Positions 11,445-22,604 of a stretch of 64,000 bases of DNA are shown piece by piece. Below the pieces are notes generated by a model. That model was given only the letters and a program-made list of their open reading frames with translations, was not told the origin of the DNA and did not search any database. This DNA is from Hygrocybe punicea (taxonomy: Eukaryota > Basidiomycota > Agaricomycetes > Agaricales > Hygrophoraceae). The position numbers were made by a program, and so were the translations under genes. The DNA lies in contig OY744463.1 of NCBI GenBank assembly GCA_963556145.1, positions 5,580,001-5,644,000 of the forward strand, read 5' to 3'. Numbering within the stretch: position 1 is the stretch's first letter; each line of letters starts with the position of its first letter.

Positions 11445-12728
11445 TCAAAGACTCTGAGCATAAATAGCTAGTACAAGGTTTCTATTTTTACAGTGTCTGA
11501 TATCATGGTCTGAAAGTTGTGTAAGGACAGTGTCTCTGGAACAAGAGTTGCCTGTAATCATTCCATCATGATACCACACTTGTTTCTGTGCAGTAATAAT
11601 ACGTGAGGTGAAATGATATTGACCATGATATACAATGCCTCTAAGTTCTAATGTCTTTGTGTCAGTCTCTGAAACATATTCTAGTCTATGACTGGTTTCA
11701 ATATTTTTGAATGGATACTCCAGAACAAGAATGTGCGGTGCTTCATTATAAAATACAACTTGATTCATTCTGCTATTGCAATCAGGACATCTTCTATTGG
11801 TTTTCTGTGACAAGGTATCAACCCACTTCATTGTAGACTGTTTAATTGTGTCATCAGCATGTAACACATAGCCTAGTCTGTCATCAATGGGCTCTTCTAC
11901 AAAGTCACATTGAGAACATTCATGTTGAGAAGAGGCTACAATGTCATTGACTTTAAACAACTCCATAGCCAGATTTGCCACACTGATGCCCATTGTTCCT
12001 CTAGGAAAGTCTGTAGGATTCATGTTATGCAGTGTAGTTCTAAGGTGATCTCTTAGCTGTTCAAATGCCACATTTTGGTGCAACACCTGTGGAAAACCAT
12101 GAGACAATGTGGTCAAATGATCATTCATGCTTCTGAATACTGTGGACCACTCTGCATGATTGTCCTTCCACAGATTGAACAGAATCACCAACAATGAGTC
12201 ATATGCACAGCTGTAGTCATTGCTATCCCAGATCAGTCCAGTTGGAGAGTTAATAACCTGTTGCTTGCTTGTGGATCCTTTGTTGACATGGTCTTTGGTG
12301 ATCCGAGGCCTTTTAGCTACTGGTTCATTGTTTGTGTCAAGTGAATGTTTGTGGGTTGAACCAATAGCAACTGAGCCTTTTGCTGGAACAAATGAAGTTG
12401 CAATTACAGCTGCTTTCTGTTTTCCTTTGCCTTTTTCAACCAATTGCCATGGGCTATCAGGGATTGTATGAGCCAATATTAGTGGTTCAGTTGGTGACCA
12501 TTTAATAGCATTGTCAGTTTTGGCAGGAACATAGTGAATTCCCTTCCATTGCTGAAAGTTTCGAAGCATAACAGAGCGTGTACCAGCATCAATGTGGACA
12601 GGTAAAGTACCCTCATATCTGATCCTGGTAATCTCATCCAGCAATTCCAGTTCTCTAAATTCTTGTCTCAGATATCCAGAACAACCTCTAGTGATTACTT
12701 TAGTGTCAAAGCCCTGAATTATTACAGT
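11445..12728 (-). pseudogene. Helentron protein, C-terminal USP-like cysteine protease module
   Basis: The last part of the Helentron frame, after the helicase and a TGA at 12729-12731. It opens with the region that follows the helicase (GCSGYLRQEFRELELLDEI) and a spacer rich in K, S and T. A peptidase C19-like domain follows: a Cys box (NDYSCAYDSLLVILFN), two CxxC zinc-ribbon pairs (CSQCDF and CPDCNS), HILVLEYPF, and a His box (GQYHFTSRI ... VWYHDGM). The spacing resembles ubiquitin-specific proteases. Helentrons of animals often carry OTU-type proteases, so a USP-like one is a variation worth noting. The activity and its role in transposition are unknown. The segment is in frame with the helicase across the stop. 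Confidence 0.75.
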
Positions 12729-14927
12729 TCAAGCAGCAGAGGCACTTCTAGACAATGAAGAATAATATGACATGTGGTTGAAGCAACTGTTTAAGTGCAC
12801 AACATTGAATGGACGTGTTTTTCCTTGAGCAGCATGAGCAGTCATTGCAAAGTTAGGTAGCACCCAGACTTGTTGTCTCTCAATGGATTCCTTTAGGTCA
12901 CTGGGAAATACACACTGAATTGTCTTGGTGTTTTTTACAATGGGCACTACATTGTCAGGCAGTCCTGGAATCTGGATCAGCTTTGGAGGTTTGTCCAGTT
13001 CAACAAACAAAGTGTCAAGTACTCTTTTACCATGACTTGCTTTGATTGACTGCCATCCAACAACAAATCCTTCTTGTCCTTTTGTAATGCAGAGTTCAGT
13101 GGCATCATTATTGCGAAGCATCACAGGCATTCCAAGACACAATGAGAGTTTTCCAGCAAAGTTATCAGTTGCAGCATGTCACACTTTCCATATCTCTCTT
13201 TGTATATCAAAGTCTATGTCACTGGATTGATGTATAGCTTTAGATTTGGACTTGCTTCTTACAGAATCCTTGTCTTTTCCCCACTTGTCAATGGAATAGA
13301 AGTTGGTCAAGTTCTGGTTGGTGTCAGAAGCAAATCTTTCACATCCAAGAAGATTGATTTGATCCTTTTGTGAGTGAATGCCACATATGATAGGAACATT
13401 TCTAAAATTCCTGGAGGCAACATTGGGCTGGTCTGGACGTTTGCCTGCAATTCTGGTTCTCAAAAATTGAATGTCCTGTGTGGTACATTTGCCATAGCGC
13501 ATGTTGACAAGGGCAGTTCTAAACAGTGCATCCTCAGCTGTTTGTGTCCTCTGTCTCATGTTTTCTCTGAGAATCACCACTGTGGTCACTTGATGCCAGA
13601 GTGCTTTTCCAATTGCAGTTTCCTGAGAGTGTGTTGTCAATGCTGATGTGATCTGAGTGCCAACTGTTCCACTGTACAATGGTGCACCTCCAACTGGTGG
13701 TAACTGAGCAAAGTCTCCAGCAAATATCATGTTGATTCCACCAAATGGCATGTCATGAATGTTCAAAGCTTTAGCTAGTCTAGCACTGATTTTGTAGAGA
13801 TCATGACAAGACAGCATTGAGACTTCATCAATGAAAATATAGTCAACTCCTTCTAGTCTACCTTTTAGTTGAGCAATGCCCATTGCTTCATTTCTATTTG
13901 ACATGTTTGGATTGATGCCCAGGAAGTAGTGATAAGTTGAGCCATTTTGTAGAGCTGCAGAAGTACCAGTAGGACCAAGAATAACAAATCTGTGAGACTC
14001 ATGTACATTGTCAAAGAACTCAACAACTGCTTTGATGACTTGTGATTTTCCAGTGCCAGCCATTCCAGCAATATTCATTTTCAACTGGTCAGTGCTGGGA
14101 GATGAAGCATGATTTGCAATAATCCTAAAGGCTCTTTTCTGCTCAGTGTTCAAGCTGAATTTTCTAACTGTAGCATCAATTAGCTGTTGTCTCTGTGCAT
14201 TTTCAGCTCTGAAAGATTGCATCAAGTATGATTGGTCCACAATCATCACACCATTTTCATCTGGATCAGTATATGTTTTGTGTGAAGTAGACTTTAAGTT
14301 TGCAGGAATGTGTTGATTGCGCTCATCTAGTAGTTCTTGTCTCTGTTCTTGAACCAGTTGTTTCCATTGACTACCAGGTTGATTCATTTCAACTTCAAGT
14401 GGAGCAGAATTTACAGTAATAGAACCATCTGGACATGGATCAAGCCAACCAATGTTTCTGACAATGTTTTCAGTGGCATCCATTTGAGCTTTGATCAGTC
14501 TACCATGTTGACCAAGTTCAGAATATTTGTTAGTGCCATACTCTGCATTGTTTTTGTCCTGCTCATAATTGTCATCTCCAAAGTCACCACCATTTTGAAT
14601 GTTGTCATCATCCAAGTGTGAAATCATGTCTGAAGTCATAAATTGAGGACAAGTACCATCTAACACTGCTCCTTGTCTAAGCTGAGCAGAATAGTCATCT
14701 CTAGCATCAAGGCATTCATATCTCAGATCAAAGTTGTCCATGATATCTAATTGTCTACTAGTGAATTCATGATCAGTGAATGCTTCATCCCATGATTCCA
14801 GTTCACTTTTCAGGTTATGACCAGATCTCCATGGTTTGAACAGAGTGAGCATTGTGATGCAATAGTATTCTCTGTCTCCTCTATCACGTCTGGGCAATGA
14901 ACCACCAACAAAGTTTGGAACAACATG
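12729..14927 (-). pseudogene. Helentron PIF1-type helicase (two in-frame stops)
   Basis: This is a superfamily 1 DNA helicase that would unwind the element during rolling-circle transposition. Visible motifs are Walker A GMAGTGKSQVIK, Walker B YIFIDEVSMLS, GGINMIFAGDFAQLPPVGG (motif III region), LRENMRQ (motif IV), CLGMPVMLRNND with GQEGFVVGW, and MTAHAAQGKTR leading to SYYSSLSRSAS (motifs V and VI). Upstream residues (LKPWRSGHNLKSE-like) link to Rep. The frame is interrupted by TGA at 13179-13181 and closed by TGA at 12729-12731. Both fit CGA to TGA changes and leave the frame otherwise intact, so the loss of coding is recent. Confidence 0.85.
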
Positions 14928-16398
14928 CTACTTCTTTTCACTGAATTCTATGCAGTGTGTTTCATACAATGGGTGATCTTCTAGAAAAAGCTTGGTATCT
15001 TCTTGAACCAGCTCAGTGCTATCAGACTCATTGTCCTCTGAATCACATTCTATGAAAGTGTCATTATCTTTGATGTTAAGATCATCAAATTCTATGCTTA
15101 AGTCATTACTGGTAGATACATTAGATTTCAAAGTCTTTGTATGAGTTGCAGTTTGTGGCTCAGATTCCAAGACATCTAACTCATCATCACTGTTTATTTC
15201 ATCATGAGCTGGTTGAAGATTTCTCTTGACTCTTTCTGCACTCTGCACCCATTCATATAAATTCATGTCTTCAAAATGAGTTGGTCTGTAAATGTAGTCA
15301 TGCACAGCAGATAGTCCTATGAATTTTCCCTTTTGATTGTGCAGTACTACCTTTTCAGATTCAACTTGCATTCCATCATTTTCAGCTGGATTCCAAGCTT
15401 TCTGGACTTCTCTCACATAGTTTCTCCAGTAGACAGGTATGAATTTATGACTGGTATAATGATCAGGGTTGCCAAGCAGATACATTGAAGCCATTGGACC
15501 ACCAATTTCAAGTTTTGCGGTCAAAGCATTTATGATCTGGGTGATGAGTTTTCTAGCTTTGTCTTTTCTTTTCATGGATCCTCCAAGCATTTCTGAGTTC
15601 CTGTCAAACACACTTCTAATGGTATCAAATATGCTATATGTTTTCAATCCAGGTTTTGTAATATAGTCAGAAATATATGCTACAATTGCTTTGATTGCGG
15701 TACCAGAAAGAAGACTTGTAACATCTGAATTGCAGCACAGTAGAAAAGTCACAAGTGGTGTCAATGTATTGATCCATGCTTCACCCTTTTTCATATTCAA
15801 TGCACCAGTTTTTGGGTCTACTTGTGTTGATTCAAACACAGGTCTGGGAAATCTAGCTTTGCATTTACCATGTTTGTTCATGCAACTGGGTCTGTCTTTT
15901 CTCTGGACTTTCTCATTGTTAGAACTATTTCTGCCACAATTATGAACATTGGAGCGTAAAATCAAATGACCAACAGTGTTTGAAAATCTGTCCCACCATG
16001 AATTGACCTGTTTGCAATTATTACAATTGTTGTCAATGCTCATGTCATGCTGAATTGTACACATGGGTGAGGGTGCTTCAGGCAGAGTCTGAGTGGGATC
16101 TTTGTAGTCTTCTTGTGCAGATTTCTGGTTGACTTTAGCTTTGACTTCATCCATTGTTCCAGTCATGAATTCACCAATATGTACGCTTTCTAGATACTGA
16201 ACAAAACCTTGTTGGAAATCTGAATTTGGATCCATTATTCTATCTCTGATTTCCTGAGGTGACAAACATCCTTTGAGCCATAGTAGCATGTGCATGTGAA
16301 GTGTGAGACGTCCTTGTTGCTCCACTGTGCCATAGTATGCCTTAGTGTCACCATAAAAGCCAGAATGGTTTGAACCAACTCCCAGGACATGTTTGATA
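14928..16398 (-). pseudogene. Helentron HUH Rep nuclease domain
   Basis: This is the rolling-circle replication initiator domain that nicks and joins DNA ends. After the junction with HINE-D the frame reads IKHVLGVGSNHSGFYGDTKA, GTVEQQGRLTLHMHMLLWL (LHMH is the HUH metal motif), a Cys-rich segment, and AYISDYITKPGLKTY (the paired tyrosines of the Y2 motif). An acidic linker (SDDELDVLE ... FIECDSEDNESDS) precedes a TAG at 14928-14930, explained by CAG to TAG. The Phe codon at the upstream junction is split by HINE-D (two bases at 17466-17467, one at 16398). Frame and residues are restored on its removal. Confidence 0.87.
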
Positions 16399-17465
16399 AC
16401 TTGTTTAGTGGGCCAGTGCTGCGCATGGCATGAACGAGTTCTTTTTTTTCCCTCCTCACTTTCATCATAGCAGCCTCTCACCATAGCAACATAAAAAGTA
16501 GAAAAAAAATAAAACTGCACAGCATGTCTCGACCTCCTCTCCCACTGTCATGTCTTCTTTGCCTCATCATTATACAATATTCTCAGCCAAAAAAGAGAGC
16601 AACATGTCAACTGTCAAATACAACTGTCTTCAAATAGTATGATAACAATTGACTTACATTTGCTTAACCCCACTTCTCCATAACCTTGCTGCACAACAGA
16701 TGATAACATGAAGACAGCTGTGCTTGAGTGGGCCAATGTTGGCATGAACAAAGTCTTGTTTCTGTCATTGGATTTTTATTTGTCTGATTATTATGAACAT
16801 CGATGAGTGATTTTGCTTGAAATATATAATTAGCATATAATATATACAGCGATATCACATTGAATTATATGTTTTAAGTAAGAATATCATTATAATCATC
16901 TGAGTTACACTGATTTCTGCTTATACGGCTAATATTTCTATATATAGTAACAGTGGTCACATGTGACTATGACTCCTGTGATCACCTCAAAATTTAGCAT
17001 ATATGGTGTAAAATTGCCTTATATGGTTAGACTGGTCACATGTGACTGTCACCATTGCGATCAGCAAGAAACTTGCTATATAATATCAAAAATTGCCTTA
17101 TATGGTTAGATTGGTCACATGTCACTGTCACACCAGATCCGAAATGATAATATTAGTCAGCAGTTCAATTTTCAGCTGATTCTGATAAGAATTGAGACCA
17201 GTACGAATATTTTGAATATAATTGGAAGGTAATTTGTCTTTTTTGCACCAACCCATATTTGGATGCTTATGTAAGCTTGTCCACACATAGCCCCAACTGT
17301 ATCTGATTTTCCAGTATCAGAAGTAGAATCATATCTCTTGCCCAAAAAAATTTTGTCTATAGGCGATCAACTTTATCAATTAATCAATTAATTAATTAAT
17401 TACGAATCCTCACTGAACCAGGTCTGATAAAGAACGAGTCTTTTAATAAATTAAAAGAACTCGTA
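16399..17465 (-). mobile_element. Non-autonomous Helentron (HINE-D) inside Rep gene
   Basis: A 1,067-bp non-coding element with both typical ends: ACTTGTTTAGTGGGCC at 16399 and ...AAAAGAACTCGTA at 17465. It has the A/T microsatellite near the 5' tip and at least two GTCACATGTGAC modules (about 16957, 17036). It splits the VELF/IKH coding region. The flanks show A|A on the plus strand (T|T on the element's strand) and no target duplication, as expected of Helentrons. Confidence 0.9.
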
Positions 17466-20400
17466 AATAGCTCTACCATAAAGTGAAAGAATCTAGCACC
17501 AGCCACTGGATTTTCTGCAATAAGTCTGTACCGCTCATCATACCCTCTAAGCTCTGGTGTAAAGGTTTCTTTGGTATCAGCATAATATAAGGAGAGTGGG
17601 TGCATGTTATCTGCAGGTGAAAATGTGATGAACCAGGAAGGTGCACCCACAAAGGACATCAGAGACCATACTTCATTTCTCATATATTTCTTGCTTGTGA
17701 GTGATCCTTTTACATGACTTCCTACATGATCAATGTCTTTAATTAATTGGAAACATAACTTCTCTTCATCTGTTTCTGGAGCGACATGTTCACCATCTTC
17801 CATTTTTCTAGCAATGTTATTCAACACTCCAAGATCAACATCCATCAATCTTTGTGAAATGTGTTCAAACTTTGCCTTTTCAGCTAATAAATAGCCACCT
17901 GTTGTAGACTCCTTTATTTGCTCATGGTTGAATGCAATCAAAGGAAAGTGTGGATCTTTCTGAAACCTCTTGTCATAGTACATTAACAAGTGTCTTTTGT
18001 GTTTGATTTCAGATATGTTGCCTTGGATCAGAGAGTTTCCAATTCCACCAAGTCCATAGGGAAACAACCATGGCATCATTTGAGGGAATAACTGAGGATT
18101 ATTATAGATGGATTGTGGATCACTCTCATGTCCAATTGCTAGGATCTTTTCATGATCCATCAAATGTTTCAAGGCAATGGCTTTTATAGCTTTGATACTT
18201 TTGGTTGAGTATTCTTCACCAGTCAAACCATGAACTACAAATGGACACATGCCAGTCTCAGTTCCTTCTTCCTCTTCCATGTCATTCACAGCAGTAGCTT
18301 CTGGCTTTTTGTTAACAAATGATTGTCTGTACTCTACCACAACTGGTATGTCATTCTCAGGATATTGCTGCAAGTTTTCATCTGAAATCTCCAAGTCAAA
18401 ATAGTCACCGTGATTCAGTTTCAGCCAGTTCAAAGCAGTGGCAACTTTGTTTCTCCTAACAAGCAATGGTGTACGCTCAAAATCAGATTTTGTAGGCTTA
18501 TATGGTCCAGTATAAATAAATGCTAGCACTTGATCGAACTCATCAACAGGTTGAGGTAAAATGTCATAAATCTTAGGAGTTGGATTGGCAAATGTAATGG
18601 CATTTGCTCTCATCTTGTGCATTCCTGAAGAAACTCGAACTATACATCTATTGTGTCTCACTCTAGCGATAAGAAGCTGTTCTGCATAAGACAAATTAGT
18701 CAATTCATGAGGAATCTCTCCAAGCCATAAACCATTTGCCAGAGACATAGGAGGGCGTTTTCCTTTAACCAAAGACTTGTAACACTTCTTGCAAATGCCA
18801 TGAAGGTCTTCATTGATTATAGGGCTATCTGAAGATTGGATTAGATCATCAAATGAGAAGCGCTCTTTGTGAGTTACACCAGATTGTTTCAAACAATTCA
18901 AATTCAAGTCTATGTAGCTTTGCAATTGCAGGACTGGTGTTAATCTTCCACAGACAGCACAACCAGATTCACTGAATTTGTTAGGAGAAGTATCTTGACA
19001 GAACTTGGAAACAATAGTGTGTTGCAATTTTGTTGAAGGTGGATCTGGAGGAAATTGAATGTTGTCTCTATATGTATTGACAGCGAGGTGATTGGTTTGG
19101 GCATGCTGCTCAGGGTGATTCATTGTATGTCTTCTGACTGCATTTAGTGTGTGTTTTAGGTGTCTGTCATGATGATCAACTTTGAACTTTTGAACAGCTG
19201 CCAGATTTTGTGTTACATGTGTCTCAGGATTTTCCAGATGAAATTTCTGGACAGCTGCTAGATTTTGTTTAGTATGTTTCTCTGGGTTTTCACTCTGAAA
19301 TTTCTGCACAGCTGCTAGATGTTGTTTGGCATGCTTATCAGGATGTTCATTCTGAAATTTTTGTACAGCTGCCAGATTTTGCTTTGCATGCTGGTCAGGA
19401 TTTTCACTCTGAAACTTTTGTACAGCTGCCAGATGTTGTTTGGCATGCTTATCAGGATGTTCATTCTGAAATTTTTGTACAGCTGCCAGATTTTGCTTTG
19501 CATGCTGGTCAGGATTTTCACTCTGAAACTTTTGTACAGCTGCCAGATGTTGTTTTGCACACTTGTCAGGATTTTCAAGCTGAAATTTCTGTATAGCTAC
19601 CAGATGTTGTTTTGCATACTTGTCAGGATTTTCAAGCTGAAATTTCTGTACAGCTGCCAGATTTTGTTTTGCATGTCTCTCAGGATATTGTGTTTTGAAT
19701 TTTTGAATAGCCAGAAGGTTTTGTTTGGAATGCTTCTCAGAATTCTGATTTTTGAACTTATTAACTGCCATGATATTCAGGGTTTTCTTGTGACTTGCAA
19801 TTGCTTCTTCATCAATTAATTCAAATACTGACACAAAAGCAGGGCAGCTGGAGCACACATGATTCTGTATTGCAGTCTGAAGTGCTCCATGATTTATTCT
19901 TGAGTGTACAAGAATGCTATGGCTAGCAGCAATCACTTTCAAACTTGCAATGGTCAATTTTGGAGTCAACAGTTCAAATGGGTGATTTAAAATTACAAGT
20001 GACTTCTCAGATGATGATTCCAGTGAGAGTGCTTCATTTTTTGGCATGTACGAGTGGAATTTATATTTAGCTGCATTCATACTAGCATTATCATTGATTG
20101 AAGCAGGAATTAGTTCATGAAATGAGAATACATTTGCTTTTCCTCCACCAATACATTCAATATGAATGTTAGCATTGAAAGGTACATTTTCACACATGAA
20201 CATGTCAAATAATTTCGAAGTTTTATTGCAAATATAGTGAGCAGACATTTGAAAAGCTAGGAAATGATGCAGAACCAAGACAAACAACAGAATTCCTCCA
20301 TTGGCTAATATAGGTTGTTTGGTTACATATTTCAGGTAAGCTTTAAAGTCATGTTTTCTGACTAGATTCTGTTGAGATTTCAACTTAATATACATGCATT

Positions 20401-20989
20401 TGTTAGCAATGCTAGTTGTACAATGATAGACAGAAAGCAAATCAAACATGTTCAAGAAGATCCTGGCATATAGTTCAAATAAAAAAGAGGGATGAGCTGA
20501 TTTACAACTAGAAAGAACAAATTCAGTACTGTTGGAGATACTTGTGATTTTTTCAGGGATGTGTGATGTGAAAGAAGAGGTGGATTGGAGACTAATATTA
20601 TGAATGGGGACTAAAATTGGTAAATAAGTGGGATTTTCATTCTTTGTGAGATTGTCTTCGTAAAAATTCAGAGTAACAGGGCACAGAATGACATTTGGTA
20701 TTACAGAGACAGTTGGTGTGACATGGACATTTTGTATGTCACTTGCAGGAGGCACAAGGACAATCCCAGTAACAGCACATTGTGCCCAAGACATTGCAAT
20801 GATAAAAATCATAAGATATTGTGACATGGATGACATTTTTAACATTTTTGTGAACAGTTTTATAATTTTTTTGAAAATAGAAGCTGGATGACAATATGGA
20901 TATGTCAAATATAGCTGGAGAAGATGTATAAAAAACATACCAATACAAATTCCAGCACATAAAGTAGTAAAAATCGAAAAAATGCACAA
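17466..20989 (-). pseudogene. Helentron protein, N-terminal part: KHAKQ repeats, DUF6570 and Helitron-like N domain
   Basis: This open frame of 1,174 codons leads into Rep. From the N-terminus it has a poorly understood leader (the true start may be downstream of 20989), then about twelve tandem KHAKQNLAAVQKFQ-type repeats (about 19120-19770). A Cys-rich stretch follows (CAVCGRLTPVLQLQ ... CKKCYKSLVKGKRPP), and a DUF6570-like block (LANGLWLGEIPHELTNLSYA, EQLLIARVRHNRC). A Helitron-like N-terminal domain (MPWLFPYGLGGIGN ... GAPSWFITFSPADNMHPL) ends at FHFMVELF. Assignment to Pfam-type families is from memory. The truncated copy at 8898 covers only the first part. There is no stop inside the segment. 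Confidence 0.8.
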
Positions 20990-21117
20990 AATTTGGCATT
21001 TTAAAGCTATATATGAATATAATATGTAAACATTTGATCATAGATGGTAAAAGATTCATACCTGAGCTAGAAAGGATCCACTGTAAACCTGTAGGTTAAG
21101 AAATGAGCTTATACAAT

Positions 21118-21720
21118 CTACAAAGGTGAAAAAATGCGAAATTTCCACATACTTTGAATGTTGACAGGAAGATTAACTGTCCAATGATAGATTATGTCAA
21201 CCAACAATAATTTACACCAATAAAAGACATTACCAGTGCTCCAAGATACAAAACAGAGCCAGAGAAAAGCAAAAGCATGAAAATCCGAAGAATTTTTGAC
21301 TTTTTTATCTATAAAAGGGAATATTATGTCAGCATTGGACCCTGAATGGTGCGGAAACATCACCTGATCCAGGTCGCAGTTTTTCGGAGTCTGAATATGG
21401 AAAACCGAGCTTAAACAAGCAAAAAAGCTGAAAAAACATGAAATTTGTACATACTTTGAAAATTGACAGGGAGATGGGCTGTAAAATGATATAATATGTT
21501 AACAAACAATATGATATACAAATTGAAGACATTACCAGTGGTCCAGGAAAGAAAACAAAGCCACAGGAAATAAAAAGCACAAAAATTCAAAGAATTTTGC
21601 ACTTTGATGTCTATAAAAGGAAAGCGTATGTCAGCATAGGACCCTGAATGGTCCAGGCACATCACCTGATCCAGAAAACATTTTTTCGGAGTCTGAATAT
21701 GAATAACTGAGCTTAAACAA
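21118..21720 (-). repeat. Tandem ~300-bp units in Helentron 5' leader
   Basis: Two similar units (about 21118-21410 and 21411-21720) share the tgacat...cttttatagat, ctgtcaa...ttcaaagtatgt and ...tcaggtgat segments. The copy on the left (8380-8770) has only one unit, a fusion of the two, which fits loss by unequal recombination. Coding potential is doubtful. Confidence 0.6.
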
Positions 21721-22604
21721 GCCAAAAAGGTTACAAAACGCGGACTTAACACACCAAATGGGGAAGGTGGTGGTTCAGGTTCAAGAGGCAAAAGCGCAAT
21801 AAGGTTCAAAGTCTGGGTTCAAATGGTGATCTGACTAATGATTACATAAGAAAATTGCCCAAAACCAAAATTGTAATACAAAGTAATCTAACTATATTGG
21901 GTTTGTTTATTTGTATTTGTTTGTTATATAACAATAATATAGGATCACTTTCAACTGTACAGTGATAATGCTAGCAGGAAAGAATATTATTTGTCTTTGT
22001 TTACATCTATTTGTATATGTTTACCAAAGCTTAAACAACAATGTGTACATTAAAACACATGATAAAATATGTATTAGTGCATTATATAATTAGGTTTGTT
22101 ACATGAAATGAAGACTATCATGATCAATATAAAATTTAGCATACATTATGTAAAATTACCTTATATGGTTAGACTGGTCACATGTGACTGTCACTGTTGA
22201 GATCAGTATAAAATTTGGTATATAATATCAGAAATTACCCTATATGGTTAGATTGGTTATATGTGACTGTCACACCTTACCCGAAATGGTTATATTAGTC
22301 AGCAGTTCAATTTTCAGCTGATTCCGATAAGAATTGAAGTCAGTACGAATATTTTGAATATAATTTGAAGGTAATGTGTCTTTTCTGAGGCAACCCATAT
22401 TTGGATGCTTATGTAAGCTTGTCCACACATGGCTAGGACCACATGTTATTTTTCAGTATAACAACTAGAATTATATCTTTTGCCCAAAAAAAAAGTCCCC
22501 TACATACGATCAACTTCATTAATTAATTAATTAATTAATTACAAACCCTCACTGAACCAGGTCTGATAAAGAACGAGTCTTTTACTAAATTAAAAGAACT
22601 CGTA

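Larger units (their letters stand above)
10999..22604 (-). mobile_element. Autonomous Helentron (Helitron2-type), about 11.6 kb
   Basis: A nearly complete rolling-circle transposon on the minus strand. The 5' tip TACGAGTTCTTTTAATTT is at 22604 and the 3' tip ...CACTAAACAAGT at 10999. The asymmetric inverted repeats and a 3' partial hairpin match the non-autonomous copies, so this is the likely source of Rep-helicase for them. The leader holds two tandem units of about 300 bp (21118-21720). The coding frame (20989-11445) gives DUF6570/Helitron-like N-terminus, HUH Rep, PIF1-type helicase and a USP-like protease. HINE-D (16399-17465) interrupts it. With HINE-D removed, the frame is continuous apart from three stops. 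It was inserted into the microsatellite of HINE-C, between A and A. Confidence 0.88.

Noticed and set aside
20739..21059. 106-codon frame with CPCASCK at the Helentron leader (also 8828-9148)
   Set aside because: It overlaps the main frame in another register, has no family resemblance, and is AT-rich leader sequence.
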